Shown: in pieces, positions 10,420-23,190 of the stretch
Layout of the letters: every line of letters begins with the position of its first letter
Numbering within the stretch: the stretch's first letter is position 1
Origin: Polyporus tsugae
Taxonomy: Eukaryota > Basidiomycota > Agaricomycetes > Polyporales > Polyporaceae
Assembly (NCBI GenBank): GCA_024305745.1
Contig: JAHRBS010000014.1
Span: forward strand, 131,501-195,500
DNA: 64,000 nucleotides
Direction: 5' to 3'
The notes under the pieces: model-generated
Seen by the model: the letters and a program-made list of their open reading frames with translations, nothing else
Told to the model about the DNA's origin: nothing
Databases searched by the model: none
Position numbers and translations under genes: made by a program

Positions 10420-11972
10420 TCACGACCTCTTGGAGGCAGCAGCGACGACCTCATCGCGGCTGAGGTCAGCCCCGCCGTAGAACGCGCCGGACTGGCGGTC
10501 CTGCGCCTCGAGTTCCGACTCGAGCTCGTTCATGTCGATCCCGCCGTTCTCCTTCGAGATCGAGATGATCCTTTCCGCGCACTGTCCCGTTCACCAACGT
10601 CTCTGTGTCAGCCGACCCCGTCCAGGGTCATCACGCGTGAGTGGCAACGCCAGTGGTGAGTACACACTCACCTTGGCCGCGAGCGCGGGGTCACCGGGAT
10701 CGGAGACGCCGGGCGAGAGCTCGAGGTAGAGCGCGAGGATGTCGAGCTGGCGCAGGATATTCGTCCCCTCCTGCTTCAGGAACGCGGTGGTGAGGCGCGC
10801 CGGCTGCAGCCGGTGGATTGCGTCAATCAGCTTCGCCTTCCTGTGGCATCGCTATCAGCACCTCACCATGTCCGAGTCGTGCCTATCGAGAAGGACAGAC
10901 TTACTGCTCTGCGCCCTCGAATAATTCGACCATGCTAGCGATCGCGGTCACGATGAGGCCAACGCCCGCAAGGAGGTCGAAGAAGGTGCTGATACCGGAC
11001 GCTATGCTCGCTGCCTCAGCGACCGTCTCAGCAACCTCGGCCGCCTCGGCTGCCTCACCCGCCACTGTGCATTCATTACGATGCGGTACGCCATGATCAG
11101 CGATCTCCGCCACCCAAGTATGAGACGCTTCAAGCCGGACTCACCCTCGAGAGCCTCAGCGGCCTCTTCTGCTTCAGCGGCGATTTCGCTTGCGGCTGTC
11201 CAAGGAAACATCTAAGCTCTGGAAAGAGAAACATGGGACCAAAAACAGGGGTACCTGCCGCGGCGACTTCCGCGCCCTCGTCGGCAGCCGCGAAGAAGTT
11301 GGCAAGGGCCTTCACGTTGACCATGCGCGAGCCCCAGCGGGCAATGGCGAGCGTCATCCCACCTGTAAGGCATGGCTACGTGTGGGTATGCGAGTATGCG
11401 AGGAGGGTACTGCAATGACGATGAGCGAGGATGACGGACCGGTAAGAACAAAACCTTTCGGGACCATGAGCAGGCCGGCGACGAAATATGTCGTGTCGAA
11501 GCCCTAGCAGCATGGGAAACTGGGTGTCAGCACAGCATGCTGGAATAGTGCACAAGGTGAGAACTCGCGGTCTTTGTGTTCTTGATCGTCTTAATGAGCT
11601 ATGGAATAGTAGCCGTGTGTCAGTCTGTAGCCTATATCTCACATCTACGGCGGGAAGTAACGCGAGCTTACAGCCTCAAATGCCTTCCTCTCATCCGGAG
11701 GCATCTTGGAGGCGGCTTGGTTGATCACGTCGTCGACGCTGTCTATGCCGTTCGCCTTGAGGAGGGCGTTGATGGCGGGGCGGCATTGCATGTTCTTCTC
11801 GTCCATCTGCCTGCCGATGTCCTTGACGTCGACCTGTATGTTCGTTATGCTGTCGATGAGCTGCTGGAGGCGAGCCGCCCGCTTCTCGTTGTCTGATGGG
11901 GATGTGAGCGGGCTGCGTACGGAGTGGGAAATGAAAGTTTAACGCTGCATTACCGGGGTAGAAGATCCCCAT
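10420..11972 (-). CDS. Array family copy 4, intact 327 aa
   Basis: Exons: 11972-11954, 11892-11672, 11598-11569, 11503-11440, 11362-11255, 11195-11145, 11064-10905, 10840-10672, 10581-10420 (984 nt). Exon 8 is one codon longer than in copies 2 and 3. The 30-nt microexon is followed by a GC donor (GCGAGT, 11568-11567), whereas intron 8 here has a normal GT donor, the reverse of the copy 2/3 pattern. The last exon has no internal ATG, so it is invisible to a Met-to-stop ORF scan. The stop is the TGA at 10422-10420, after AAASKRS. The first exon reads MGIFYP. A diverged member of the family. Confidence 0.8.
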
Positions 11973-13300
11973 CGCGAATGAGCTGATATACAGCATGGGG
12001 ATTCGACAGCCGTTATGCGTGTGTTCGGTGGTCAGGTTTGCTGACGGAACGATGGCGAATTATACACGCTTCCTGCCACCGACCGAGGAGCGGGAGGACC
12101 GGTAAGGTCATGGCGGGGTGGGCTCACAGAACGGAATTGTAGGTGTCAGATTTGGATATCTCGGACGATTTTGGACTACAATACAGCCAGTCGTTCAGTT
12201 CCCTGCTAGGCTCCCGCTTCGAGATTCTGAAGGTTGCTCACCGTTGCAATCTTCCAGTCTTGAGACCTAACTAGGCGTCAGGGACAGAGCTCGTGGTCTA
12301 TTCATGTGGCTTGCTCTCTATCAAAAATGTCAGTTTGAACCCGGAGCTGTTACATAGGGTCGTGGCTTCCTTCGAATGAACATACTGGTACGCCGCCAGT
12401 GAGCGAGCCGATCCACTGGCCTTCTGATGCATACACGGGTACCGTACCGTACACGTGTACCATATAGCGCGTGCTTGGTGTGCATTTCGTGGCATAGATA
12501 ACAGGGTCTGGGGTTCTTGGAATGGAGCAGCGTTCGACCGAAATGCTGGACCCCGATGAGTCCTCGGACGAACCTCTCTACTGGCACGGAAATGTTATCG
12601 TGCGATCACGTTGAGCTGCTGCCGGCCCGGCGGCGCTGTCCAATTGATTTGAGAGAGAACTTGTACCCAGCTCGGTGTTCCACGATGGTGTTGGGCGGTG
12701 GGGGGTTGCAGTTGGAACTCCGAGGCGATCAGCTCAGACCGAGTCATGGCGGTTGTGGTCAAGAGATGGCATCATAAGGCGCTTAGCTTACCGGATCTGG
12801 TGGCTAACGGTGGCAGTACGCGACACCGTTGCCCCGCGACGGAGTCTTTGTTTGAAAACTTTGTAACAGAGCGCGTCGACTCGGATATGCCAATACTGCA
12901 CTGTACTACCCAGGGAACAGATGCCAAAATTGCGTGAGGTGCGTCCCTCTTCTGCCAGCCTTGACCAGTCTTGGCAAAGGTCCGACTCCTAGGCTCCCGC
13001 CTCGAGTCAACTTTGGTGGCAGACACCGTGTAATTGGCCGCTCCGAGTCGCCCAGTGAAACGACCGCTCTTTCAAGGAGCTTATAACCGCCGAAAGGTGG
13101 GCCCCTATACGGCCGCTTGGCAATAGATGAGATATTTCCGCACTGTGTGCAGCCATGACACTCACTGCTAGGAGGTTCAAGTTCATGATTCTCGAAAGCA
13201 TAATCCGAGTCGTCTAGTACAGTGTGGAGTCTGCCATGTCGTCGCGCATTTTACGCAAAGCTAGGTAGTACGAACCGAGCTATATAGTGACCGAGTCGTT
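11973..13300. other. Spacer between array copies 4 and 5, contains a duplicated segment
   Basis: No gene supported. A weak TATA-like stretch near 12059 could serve copy 4. About 12790-12985 matches 34585-34770 as reverse complement, so the same duplicated flank lies next to element R instance 5. Short open frames elsewhere have no splice support. Confidence 0.5.
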
Positions 13301-14812
13301 TCATTCCTTCTTGGAGGCAGCAGCGACGACCTCGTTGTGGCTGAGGTCGTCTCCGCCATAGAACAAGTTAGATGTGCGGTCCTGCGCCTCGAGGTCCGAC
13401 TCCAGTGCATCCAGGTCGATCGCGGCGTTCTCCTCGGCGATCCCGTCGATGATCTTCTTCGCGACCTGCAACAGCGTTCGCGACCTCTGTGTCAGCCTCT
13501 GGACTGTGTAGTCGGAACTGCGGACGAGCCACGATGGGCACTTACCCTAGCGGCGAACAAGTCGTCGGGATCCGAGCCGCCGGGCATGGCGTCGAGGTAG
13601 AGGTCGAGCGTCTCGAGGTGGTTCACGATGATCATGCCCTCTTGCTTGAAGAACGCCGTCATGAGCCGTGCCGGCTGCAGCCCGTGGATCGCCTTGATCA
13701 GCTTCTTCTTCCTGCAGTGTCTCTGTCAGCGCACTTGTCCAGCCCGACGAGGTCGTGACGAGCGACACGACTTACTGCTCTGCACCTTCGACCAATTCTA
13801 TCACCCCGGCGATGATGGTTACAACGAGGCCGATGGCACCGAGGATTTTGAAGAAGGTGCCGATGCGCCCCATGATAGTTGCGGCCTCGGCAGCCTCGCC
13901 AACCTCCTCGCCAACCTCTCCGGCCTCTGTTGGTACAGTGTACTACATGTCAGCGACCTGCCAGTTATCGTTCTAGTGGGAAGCACTTTGACGCCGACTC
14001 ACCCTCGAGGGTCTTCTCGGCCTCCTCCGCCTCAGCAGCGATCTCCGTCGCAGCTACGATGTCAACTGTCAGACGGCGAGCTTCAACAGAGATGGTGAGA
14101 GAACAGTGTTACCTTCGGCAGCAGCTTGGGTGCCCTGCTCGGCAGCCTTGAAGAAGTTAGCCATGGACTTCACATTGATCATGCGCACGCCGAACCGGGC
14201 GATGTTGAGTACCGTCTTGCCTGTGTGGCACGGATCCAGGCGTGTGAGCAGACGAGAGGGCGCAGAGACACACCGTAAGAAGCCAACGGACCGGTAACAA
14301 TGACACCTTCCGGGGCAATAAGGAGACCGGCAATGAAATACGTCGCGTCGAAGCCCTACCACGCAAAACCAGCATCAATATCACACAGTGGAATACTGCG
14401 ATATGCAAAGGGCGCACTGACGCTCTTGGTATTCTTGACGGTCTTGATGAGCTATGAAACGACCGTGTATCAGCTCATATCCCTGCTCTGAGTAGCGGCA
14501 GCTTACAGCCTCGAACTCCTCCCTCTCTTGCGAAGTCATCTGAGAGGCTGCCTTGTTGATCACGTCGTCGACGCTGTCCATGCCGTTCGCCTTGAGGAGC
14601 TTGTTGATGGCGGGGCGGTACTTCTCGTTCTTCTCGTCCATCTTCTGGCCGATGTTCTTGACGTCGGTCTGCATGTTCGCCATGCTATCGACGAGCTGCT
14701 GGAGGCGGGTCGCACGCTTCTCGTTGTCTGACGGCGAAGATTCCGTAAGCATGGGGCATATGGATCGGACGAAATGGCAGCTGAACACTGAAATACCTGG
14801 GTAGAAGACCAT
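13301..14812 (-). CDS. Array family copy 5, intact 323 aa
   Basis: Exons: 14812-14797, 14727-14507, 14451-14422, 14355-14292, 14220-14113, 14053-14003, 13926-13776, 13711-13546, 13465-13301 (972 nt). The first exon is the short 16-nt form (MVFYP), as in copies 1, 6, 7 and 10. Exon 7 is three codons shorter than in copies 2-4, removed from the Ala/Glu-rich part, while the hydrophobic segment (IGLVVTIIAGVIELVEG) is kept. All introns are GT-AG. The C-terminus ends SKKE. A TATA box (about 14916-14922) lies about 105 nt upstream. Confidence 0.85.
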
Positions 14813-14915
14813 AGTGAAGCGGCTGAAATGCTCGACAAATGGAGTTATTGTGCGTGGTTCGGAGGTGCCGTTCGATGCTCAAGCTTAGGGAGGGAATATT
14901 GGCAAACCGGAGACC

Positions 14916-14922
14916 CTATATA
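14916..14922 (-). promoter_or_regulatory. TATA box of array copy 5
   Basis: Minus-strand TATATAG about 105 nt upstream of the start codon, at the conserved position of the family. Confidence 0.5.
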
Positions 14923-14929
14923 CACGGCC

Positions 14930-15629
14930 TGTCGCTGACTGGGAAGTGCAAGGACTGCAGATGGATGCTCTGGCTGGAGGCTGGGCGAAGAGAACATCAG
15001 TGCAGATCCCTGTTCTCCAACTTCTGATGATTGCGCACCGTTGCAAACTTCCAGTCTTGAGACTCGTCCCAATGACAATCCGGCGTCAGAGAAGCTTGTT
15101 CAGTTCCCGGGCATTCCGCCATCCCCACAGTTCTTCCAGTGAAGCTTGCCGGCTTCCATGAATCTCTGCATATCAAGCCAGCGGTACGCCTAGTGCCCGC
15201 CGGCGTCCACTGAACTCGTGATGCGGCGCGTACCCATGCCATAAATGGAACATTCGTCTGCCGATATGCCTGTTAATCTTTATTGTTAGTTCGTTGAGTG
15301 GTGTGAGGAGAAGCATCTCTTGAATGCTGGCTTCACGAACAGATGATGTTAGGAATGGATGATAATCAGTGCTCTGGTTGCCATCGAGACACACATCTGC
15401 TTCGGCCCACACATGTACTTCCCATTGCAAGGCGCGTCACTGATATGTCAGACGCCGTCACGGTTCTTACCACGGCATCCCACCAAAGTGGAAGAACGAG
15501 AGTAGGGAAAATACGCGATCGCTTGCGGTCAATGCTCTTCATACATGAAATCCCAGAGAATACACAGCGAGAGCGATAATCACCCAGTGGAGCGACGCTA
15601 GCTTGACCCGATCCTGCCATTCTCGAAAC
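14930..15629. other. Spacer between array copies 5 and 6, no gene seen
   Basis: Holds the upstream flank of copy 5 and the 3' flank of copy 6. No splice-consistent coding model on either strand. Confidence 0.5.
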
Positions 15630-17148
15630 TCAAGGGGTCTGAGCCTGGGCCGCAGCGACGACCTGGTCTTGGGTGAGGTCGTCTCCGCCATAGAACAGGC
15701 CCGACTGGTGGTCCTGGTCCTCGAGGCCGCTCTCGAGCTTGGTGAGGTCCATCGCCGTGTTCTCCTGCTCAATGTGGAGGACGATGCTCTTTGCAGTCTG
15801 CAACAGCATCCCCGCCCGGGCCTCCATGTCAGCCAAACTCGCTGAAACCGCGGACGAGCACACTGGGCACTCATCAGCACTCAGCACTCACCCTGGCCGC
15901 GTACGAGGGGTCGGGGTTCGAGCCGCCGGGCATGGCGCCGAGGTAGTCGTCGAGCGACTCGAGCTGGTTCATAATGTTCGTGCCCTCCTGCTTGAAGAAC
16001 GCCGTCGTGAGCCGCGTCGGCTGCAGGCTGTGGATCGCATCGACGAGCTTCTTCTTCCTGTGGCGGCGCCGTCAACACTCTCGTCGCAAATGGATAAAAG
16101 ATCGCGTACTGCTCTGCACCCTCGACGACCTCGATCACCCCCGCAATGAGGGCCACGACGAGGCTGACCGGGCCGAGAACCTTGAAGAACGTGCCGACGC
16201 GGCCCATCATGGTCGCTGCCTTGGCGGCCTCTTGGCCGGCCTCGCCCACGCCGGCCTCTGTGTATGCCGTGTGCTACATGTGAGCGACCTGCGCCGTTTG
16301 GGAGGGGAGCTCTTCGACTCAGTCTCGGACTCACTCTCGAGGGTCTCCTCGGCCTTCTCGGCTTCAGCGGTAATCTTATTGGCAGCTAACAGTGAGTGCC
16401 GCGAGTTGGTGAGCTCATAGAGAGAGAGACAGCAGGACAAGAGGTGCACCTTCGGTAGCAGCCTCGACGCCCTCGTCGGCAGCCTTGAAGAAGTTCACCA
16501 TATTCTTCACGTTGATCATGCGCGTGCCCCAGCGGGCAAGAGCGATAGCCTGACTGCCTGCAGAGCGCAGATATGCATGGGCAGATGTGCGGGACACACC
16601 GAGACAAACGGCGACGACGTACCGGTGAGAATGGCGCCTTCTGGGGCCATGAGCAAACCGCCGATGAAGTATGTCACGTCGAAGCCCTATAACACCAAAG
16701 CGAACATGAGCACGTCACACTGGAACGCTGCGATAGACGGAGTGTAATACGGACTGACGCTCTGGCTGGCTTTGGCCGTTTGGATGAGCTATGAAATAGC
16801 CGTGCATCAGCCCGCACTGCAGTGCCACAGTTCTGTGTAGAGGAAACTTACGGCCTCAAAAACCTTCCTCTCGTCAGGCATCATACGACTGGCAGTGAGG
16901 TCGATCACGTCATCGACGGTGGCCAGGCCGTTGACCTGGAGAACAAAGTTGATCGCGGGGCGGTACTGAGCGTTCTTCTCGTCCATCTGCTGTCCAATGC
17001 TCTTGACGTCGGACTGCAAGTTGGCCACGCTGTCGACGAGTTGCTGGAGGCGGGTCGCGCGCTGCTGGTTGTCTGTCGAGGATGTGAGCGCGCTGAACAC
17101 GAAGAGGTGATGAGCACTCGGCGCCGGATTACCTGGGAAGAAGACCAT
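15630..17148 (-). CDS. Array family copy 6, intact 323 aa
   Basis: Exons: 17148-17133, 17072-16852, 16788-16759, 16686-16623, 16557-16450, 16385-16335, 16257-16110, 16057-15892, 15797-15630 (972 nt). It begins MVFFP. The region after MDEKN differs from copies 2-5 (inserted VLQV/LATVDDV variant), placing it with copies 1 and 7. Exon 7 is four codons shorter than in copies 2-4. The last exon ends AAAQAQTP then TGA. The promoter TATA found in the sister copy 1 is changed here to a TTAAAGA stretch (about 17233-17239), so expression may be weaker. The block copy 6 + R + bL31m is duplicated as copy 7 + R + bL31m. Confidence 0.85.
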
Positions 17149-17335
17149 GGTGAGATAGTTGAGATGTTGCTTGAGGGACGAGGAGAGTTGTTGTGTTGAG
17201 CTTGCTGGGGAGACGTGGATGAACCGGAGACCTTAAAGACACGGCTCGTGCTTCGTACCATTGGAGAGGGAACGGCTGAAGAGGCCGTGGCAGCGCTCAT
17301 AGAGAGGCATCGGGGAAGCATGTCCTGACAGAACG

Positions 17336-18118
17336 TTGAGACAAGGCCGACCTGCAGGTCGCGTAAAGGCTCGACAGGTGAAACCCCTCAACCTACCTGA
17401 CTGTATACTGCGTCTCTCCAGTCACGCCCTTGGACTCGAAGGGTCGGATATGGCCTCTGATCGGCGTAGACCCTCAGTTCCCGGTGACGGTTGTGGCACG
17501 GGTCCCGGCGGGAAGCGAACACCGGGCGTTTGTGGGGCCATCACCGGTCGGTCCGGTAGGAAGAATGTCATGTACATTGTAGACGCGGATCGTCGGGCAC
17601 AAACATAAGCCCTATGCCCGCTCTCCCGCGCCTCGCGCCTTCGTTCGAATACACTTGCAGTTGGATAGCAGGTCCACAGGCACCGGCGGGAAGAATGCGA
17701 TACCGAGCACGTCCCACGAGACAGTTCTGAATGGCCAGAAGTACCCGGCAGAAGCATACAAGGGTTCTGCGCCCTGCATCGTCCCTGAGCGAGAGAAGGA
17801 GAGGCGAGCTGTGAGTGGTTGGTGGGTATCATGCAATACGGATGGAACGAAACGAAAGTGCAGATCGAACCGGTGATAACCACAGCGCCAAATGGATACT
17901 CGAGCGAGTCTTCTCGCCACCAGCGGAGCGGCAAAGCGATCAATTCAGTCGCCGCGATTCTCATGGTGATTCGGAGTCTCGGAGTCGTTGCAGAATCGAT
18001 TTCCGAATCGCACCAGACGACGTTGGCATCGAGTGTTCAAGGAAAACTCAGGCGAACGACGGCCGGTGGTCATCCGAATCATCACTGTCCGAGTTGTCGC
18101 CGTCGCCCTCCATGGTAG
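17336..18118. repeat. Recurrent element R, instance 3
   Basis: Same orientation as instances 1 and 4. On the minus strand it carries a 180-codon frame (17964-17422) containing MTFFLPDRPVMAPQTPGVRF, which instance 4 also keeps open. Instances 1 and 2 break it. Whether this frame is expressed cannot be told from the sequence. Confidence 0.7.
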
Positions 18119-18334
18119 GTCATCAACAGCAGTCATCCAAGTGTTTAGTTGCTTGAACGACCATAGCCAGAGTGGGCTATTCAGCCTCAAGGAACGCTCG
18201 GAAGGGTGATTATTTCAGAGTGCATCAGAAAACGCGGGGCTCTAATAGTAAAAGAATAGCCTTCTGGTGCGTGAGGACGGTCACATTTGACGCGAGCAGA
18301 GGAGAAAAACATAGAACGTACGGGTCGAGCAGGT

Positions 18335-18805
18335 CTATTTTGCTTTCACCTTCGGCTTCCCATCCTCCGCCACCTGGCCTTCGGCTCCATCAGCTTCGTT
18401 GAGCCAACCCATGTCCAAGTCCGACTTCTGCCCCCCGAGGTCGGCGAACCGCCGGCTGAACCGCCCCATCCGCCCCGTCACCTCGTCCTCCTCCTCGTCC
18501 ATCCCGACAAACCGGGCGGCGTTCCACAGCGGGTTGTTCGTCGTGTCGCGCGTGAGGCGGATGACGGAGCGCGGCGAGGTGGTCCAGTGGACGATTGTCG
18601 AGCCGTCTACGCGCACGAGGCGTTGGGGGAAGACGGGGACCACGGGATTCGGGAGCTTCTTCTGCCGCCGCTTCCAGACGTGTGTGTGGCCATATGGTGA
18701 GGATGATACAGTCCGCGTTTGAAGGCGAGCAGATGGGGGCAACGGAGTTCCGCTCGACGTGGACGCGAGCGAGCGGGACGCAAGACAGGGCGTTAGGCTC
18801 AGCAT
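18335..18805 (-). CDS. MRPL36: Mitochondrial ribosomal protein bL31m, copy b
   Basis: A single-exon 156-aa frame, starting at the same MLSLTP as copy a. It differs from copies a and c by a four-residue insertion after the presequence (PPSA), a few substitutions, and a shorter Lys tail ending GKPKVKAK. The core TTSPRS-VIRLTRDTTNNPLWN is intact, so all copies look translatable. It is more diverged than a and c are from each other, which fits an older split. Confidence 0.85.
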   Translation of the reverse strand: MLSLTPCLASRSLASTSSGTPLPPSARLQTRTVSSSPYGHTHVWKRRQKKLPNPVVPVFPQRLVRVDGSTIVHWTTSPRSVIRLTRDTTNNPLWNAARFVGMDEEEDEVTGRMGRFSRRFADLGGQKSDLDMGWLNEADGAEGQVAEDGKPKVKAK

Positions 18806-18819
18806 GTTAGAGGAGAACA

Positions 18820-21800
18820 ATCGAGTGCACGAGCGAGGGAGACAACATAGATGACGACGCGACCGAGACTAAGTACTGGCCGGTGACCCAGCTGTCGTCG
18901 ACGGTCGTGGTCGCAAGCAACGCACGCTCGAAGACTGCCAGACGCGCTCCGTCACGCGCCCCGTGACCAGTGACCACCCGTCCCAGTCGGGCCGCGCGCC
19001 TCGCACTCAAGCAGCCCACGGGTGCAGCCCACTACCGGTACCACCTTCCTTAGACACTCTTCACGCGGTCGCGACAAGTCCTCCACGGACACTATTTTCT
19101 TTCTGCGCCACACCATTAGATTACTGTGTCAGATCATCTCCATCCCGCCCCTGCCAGCCCGCCACCCAAGCAGTGTTACTACCCATAACCATCCCCGAGT
19201 CTCTGGACGCGACACAAGCTTGGCCGTTAACGTTCATCCGCCATCCACCAATCGTGTTGTGTGCTGCTCCCGGTGAGCAGCAATCCACTCACTGTCGAGT
19301 GCTACCTTCACAGGGACCATCCCATTCCCCAACCGCGATCAGTCGCGTCACGGACACAGCACAACGTTAGTGACGGAAGGGTGCACGAAGACGTGGGGCA
19401 AATCAGGTCAAGGACCCGTCGAGGAACCCTCCCCTCTCCCTAAATACCTTCTCAACTGCCACGCGCTTCCTCATCGCCGAGCAGACCAGGGCAAACCCCA
19501 GATCAGACAATGAAGCCCGTCTTTCTAGATCAAGCGATGCATCCTCTTTTCCGCCCTCTCGTCACTCTGAAACACAGGTTCGTGCTCGCCTAACCCCCCG
19601 TCATTATGGGTCCCTGCAGCGCTTGACGCGTACCTACGTTAGCCGCAGCATCGCACCGTGTATAGTAAGTAGCATGATCGAACGTCTCCCGCCATCTCGC
19701 ATTAATATTCTCTCATCCCCTCCCTACAGAGTCATATTATTCGATGTCGACCCAGCCATCAATGTGCGGTACCTGTGCTCACGCTCGACAGTCGTGTACG
19801 TGTTCCCTGTCTACCAACATTTCGCTTACACAAGTCGCACGTCATCTCAGGCTGTCTGCAACGCGGCACCCGGATGCAGTTACTGCAGGCCGACACAAGG
19901 ATGGAAAGCATATCCCCCAGCGAAGGATCTTCGTCGTGCACGAGCTTCCAGTCACTCGCATTGTACCTGAGCCTTTGGGTGCACCGCGCGGTTCAGTCCG
20001 CTCCTGGCCGATCATAGACAACAACCATCCAAGTCACGGCCGGCAGAGGAGTCGGATCAGATCGCATCCGACTTGCAGGACAATTGTGAGCGGGGCCAGA
20101 CATGAATGTTGCAGGGTAAGCCCGCCGCACAATAGACAGCTTGAGCCTAGACTTACTAACTGCCTTCGTGCAGCGGAAGTTGAACTAGTCCAGCAGTAGG
20201 ACACAACAGTGCGAATCCATCCGCCGCACTCAGCAACCTGAATCATCGGTCTCACACGATGTCTGCAAGCTCGCCATCTAGCACCGACCGGACAATCACC
20301 AAAGCCCTGACCAAGGTGAGGACCGTGAGGCATGATTACTAGCGCAATTGATTGACAGCTCGACAGACAAGCTGATTCAACGCGTATGCCCTTCCGCTTC
20401 CTTCGTGGCAATTTAACGCGACCCTTTTGGGGAGGCAAGCGTAAGGGTTGCTTTCGCTCCGAAATTGACGTAGTACAGATTTCTGACGGTGCTGCCGGTT
20501 TGCATTCCCTGACGTCTCGGGCTCATTTGCATCGCCCCAACCTTGTGCTGATCTCCATGATGATAGTGGTGTCTATCCTCGGAGTCGTCCCAGCCCGGCA
20601 TGATTTTGACAGCGGCACGTCTGCGCGTAGATCTAGTCAGCACTATGCGTTCGGCATACGAGGGAGTCGGAATGGAGGCTTACTAGTCGATGACCGACTT
20701 TGTCGATACTTACTAGCGTTGTGCTGATATTAATGTCTGTTCTCGGCTCCCATGAGATGTGTCCCGGATTGTGGGTTTGGCAGCACGTACAATATGTACG
20801 GGATGCCCGAGTAGCGCAGAACAATTCTCCCGAGTACCCGTCGAGTCCTTAGGATACTCCGACCGTGTTCGGCTGTAGCTAGGCTACTTTGTGAAATATT
20901 AATACATGCAATCAATTATTGCGTGATCTGCAACAGAACCGCCCAACCGTCGCGCGTGCGACGGCTCTCAGCTGGTATTTTCTCCAAGGACACGCCGTAC
21001 TAGTCATTTGGAGAGAATTCGAGCGAGCCGATATGGCCGGCCCGACAGAACCACCCAGCTGAACGCGATGATCGACCAGGAGGAGCATACCCTCTGCCCA
21101 TCGCTCCGAACCGCAGGGAAAAGTATTACCAACAGAGGTAAAGCTGTAGAGGCTCAGATTACCCGTCGGAGAGCGAGGTAGCATGGTCTCGGATGGTTGT
21201 TGTCTATGACCTGCCGAGAGCGGGCTGAGTCAGATCTAGAGCGCATCGCAAGCGTGCGTGCGGTGCGGACGGTGGTGTGCGAGTGCGTACAAGGCAAATC
21301 CTCCACAAGGCAGCGTGAGTTTTACCTTGTTTTCAGCAATTGCATTCAGGGGGCGGCAGGACAAGAGACGTGTGCGTGCAAAGGGCAGAGAGAGAGATTG
21401 CCATCAGAATTGACTGTCTGCGACTGACAGATGTCGATTCGCGACTTTACTAGGCCGGCAGAATAAGCCACCTATACTAGTAGTATCTACAGCGCGTGCC
21501 CTGACTCTGCCCTGACTACATGAAAGTTTCAGTATCCGAGGATAGGGTTGTACTTTACGTGTACAGCGGAATTTGGACTTACTCAGTGTGTATGCAAGGT
21601 CCGACGACTGGGGCTCACATTGCATCCAAGCTGCCGGTTTCAAGTTCCAGTCCAAGTTTGACTCTGATCGTTGCCCCGCTCCGAATTGGGGGCGGCGAAT
21701 GCGCGACTACCTATTGGTGAGTTCTGCGCGTCGTCAAGGTTAGTTAAAGCCTAATGATATTGTCAGGCAAACAATCACTGCAGTTGCATGTAACTCACAT

Positions 21801-23190
21801 ATTCCTTTTCAGTCGCGTTTCTAAGCTTGAGCGAGTCCGGGCTGAGCGCATGGGAGACTGTCTTGCTGCAAAAACATCATTTGTGGGCGACACCCAGCCG
21901 GGTGAAAGTATGAACCAAGTCACGACTTGTCAGGGCTGGAGAAAGGTAATATGGGGAATATGCATCTGAGTCCGTGAGGGGGAGTACAGCCAGACCGCCA
22001 GAAATGCAGCAAACCTGCTGCATGGAGAATCAGATGAGCCATGACAGGGACGACACGGGACACCGCGTAGCCAGTATGCACCCTCCCAATGGAATTCCCG
22101 CCCTCCAGCTTCCAATATCCGAGAAAAGAATCACTTAGCGTGCAAAATTTGTGTCAGCGCCAGCTTGGATGCAGTCGCAATGCTTCGATGACCGCCAGCC
22201 CACTCTTCCCCACACCCGAGTCCTGAGCCCTGTGAGAATTGGTTCGGATATATCTCTGATAGGTTCGTTCACGCACTCTTCTTGTGGAGAAAGGGAGCGG
22301 CATGCAATTGCCAGTGTCTGCCGCCACCTCGCAAAAGGGGGTGAGAAGCGGTGAGCTCGCGTCCGGGTTTGTGTTTGGGGATTTGTGTTGGACAGTGTGC
22401 AAATATGGACAGGTAGAGCTCACAGTCTGCGGCGCAGGACTGCATGATGCAGGGAAGAATGTTTGGCAGTCCGCATCCACGAAGCGAAACCTCGGATAGA
22501 GCTGGAATAAGTGGGCCGCACGGAGGCTGATCCACGCTTTGTTTCGGAGTGCTCGTGTATTCAATGACAGGTTAAATGAGACCCAGACCGAGTTACCAAA
22601 GATGGGCACGCGACGAACAGTCAATGGAGCCTAGATCTAGAACTAAGTCCTGTACTCGGGAAAGCAAGGAGGGCGATCTGGCATGCATTTCCAAGGGCCA
22701 CTGCACTGCACTGGGCTGATAAATCCATACAATCATGGACGACTTACCTCAATTTGGATTCCGACTTTGTCTGAGCTCCATAAAACAGGAGGGCGGGTCG
22801 GGTGCAACCCACGAGCGGTCGCTAGTAGACAGGCTGTCGAGGTATTTGTCCGGCGGATAAGCATCGCGAGTGAAATCAAAGACTAGTCAGGTATACGTAA
22901 ACCCGGGTGTCCGGCTGTTGTGGTCGCGGTTCCAGACCCAGATGAAAGTGTCCGCCGGAGACAAGATGAGTGCCCACTGCCAAGGACGAGCATGTACTAG
23001 ACGCGGGCCGCGCTAGTGCCACAAACGGCAGGTGGGCGCTCGACCACTTTAATTTGCACTCAAACCACCACCACGTCCCCTCGCCCACCCGCCGCAACAC
23101 CCGTGCACACCAACAATCTCAATATATGCGCCGCGCTCTGTGGCAGCATTTTACGATCGTTTCACTAATGAGATCACAAACACTATCAAA
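18820..23190. other. Long gene-poor stretch
   Basis: No gene model is supported. 18960-19440 is rich in C/T-biased sequence that may be the upstream region of bL31m copy b. A 151-codon plus-strand frame at 19744-20199 (Cys-rich start, MCGTCAHARQSCTC) and a 156-codon minus-strand frame at 22624-22154 are the longest. Neither has recognisable domains, a promoter or splice context, and I treat them as chance or decayed frames. Confidence 0.5.

Noticed and set aside
22154..22624. 156-codon minus-strand frame
   Set aside because: No domain, promoter or splice context, and it is in a gene-poor stretch with several frames of similar length.
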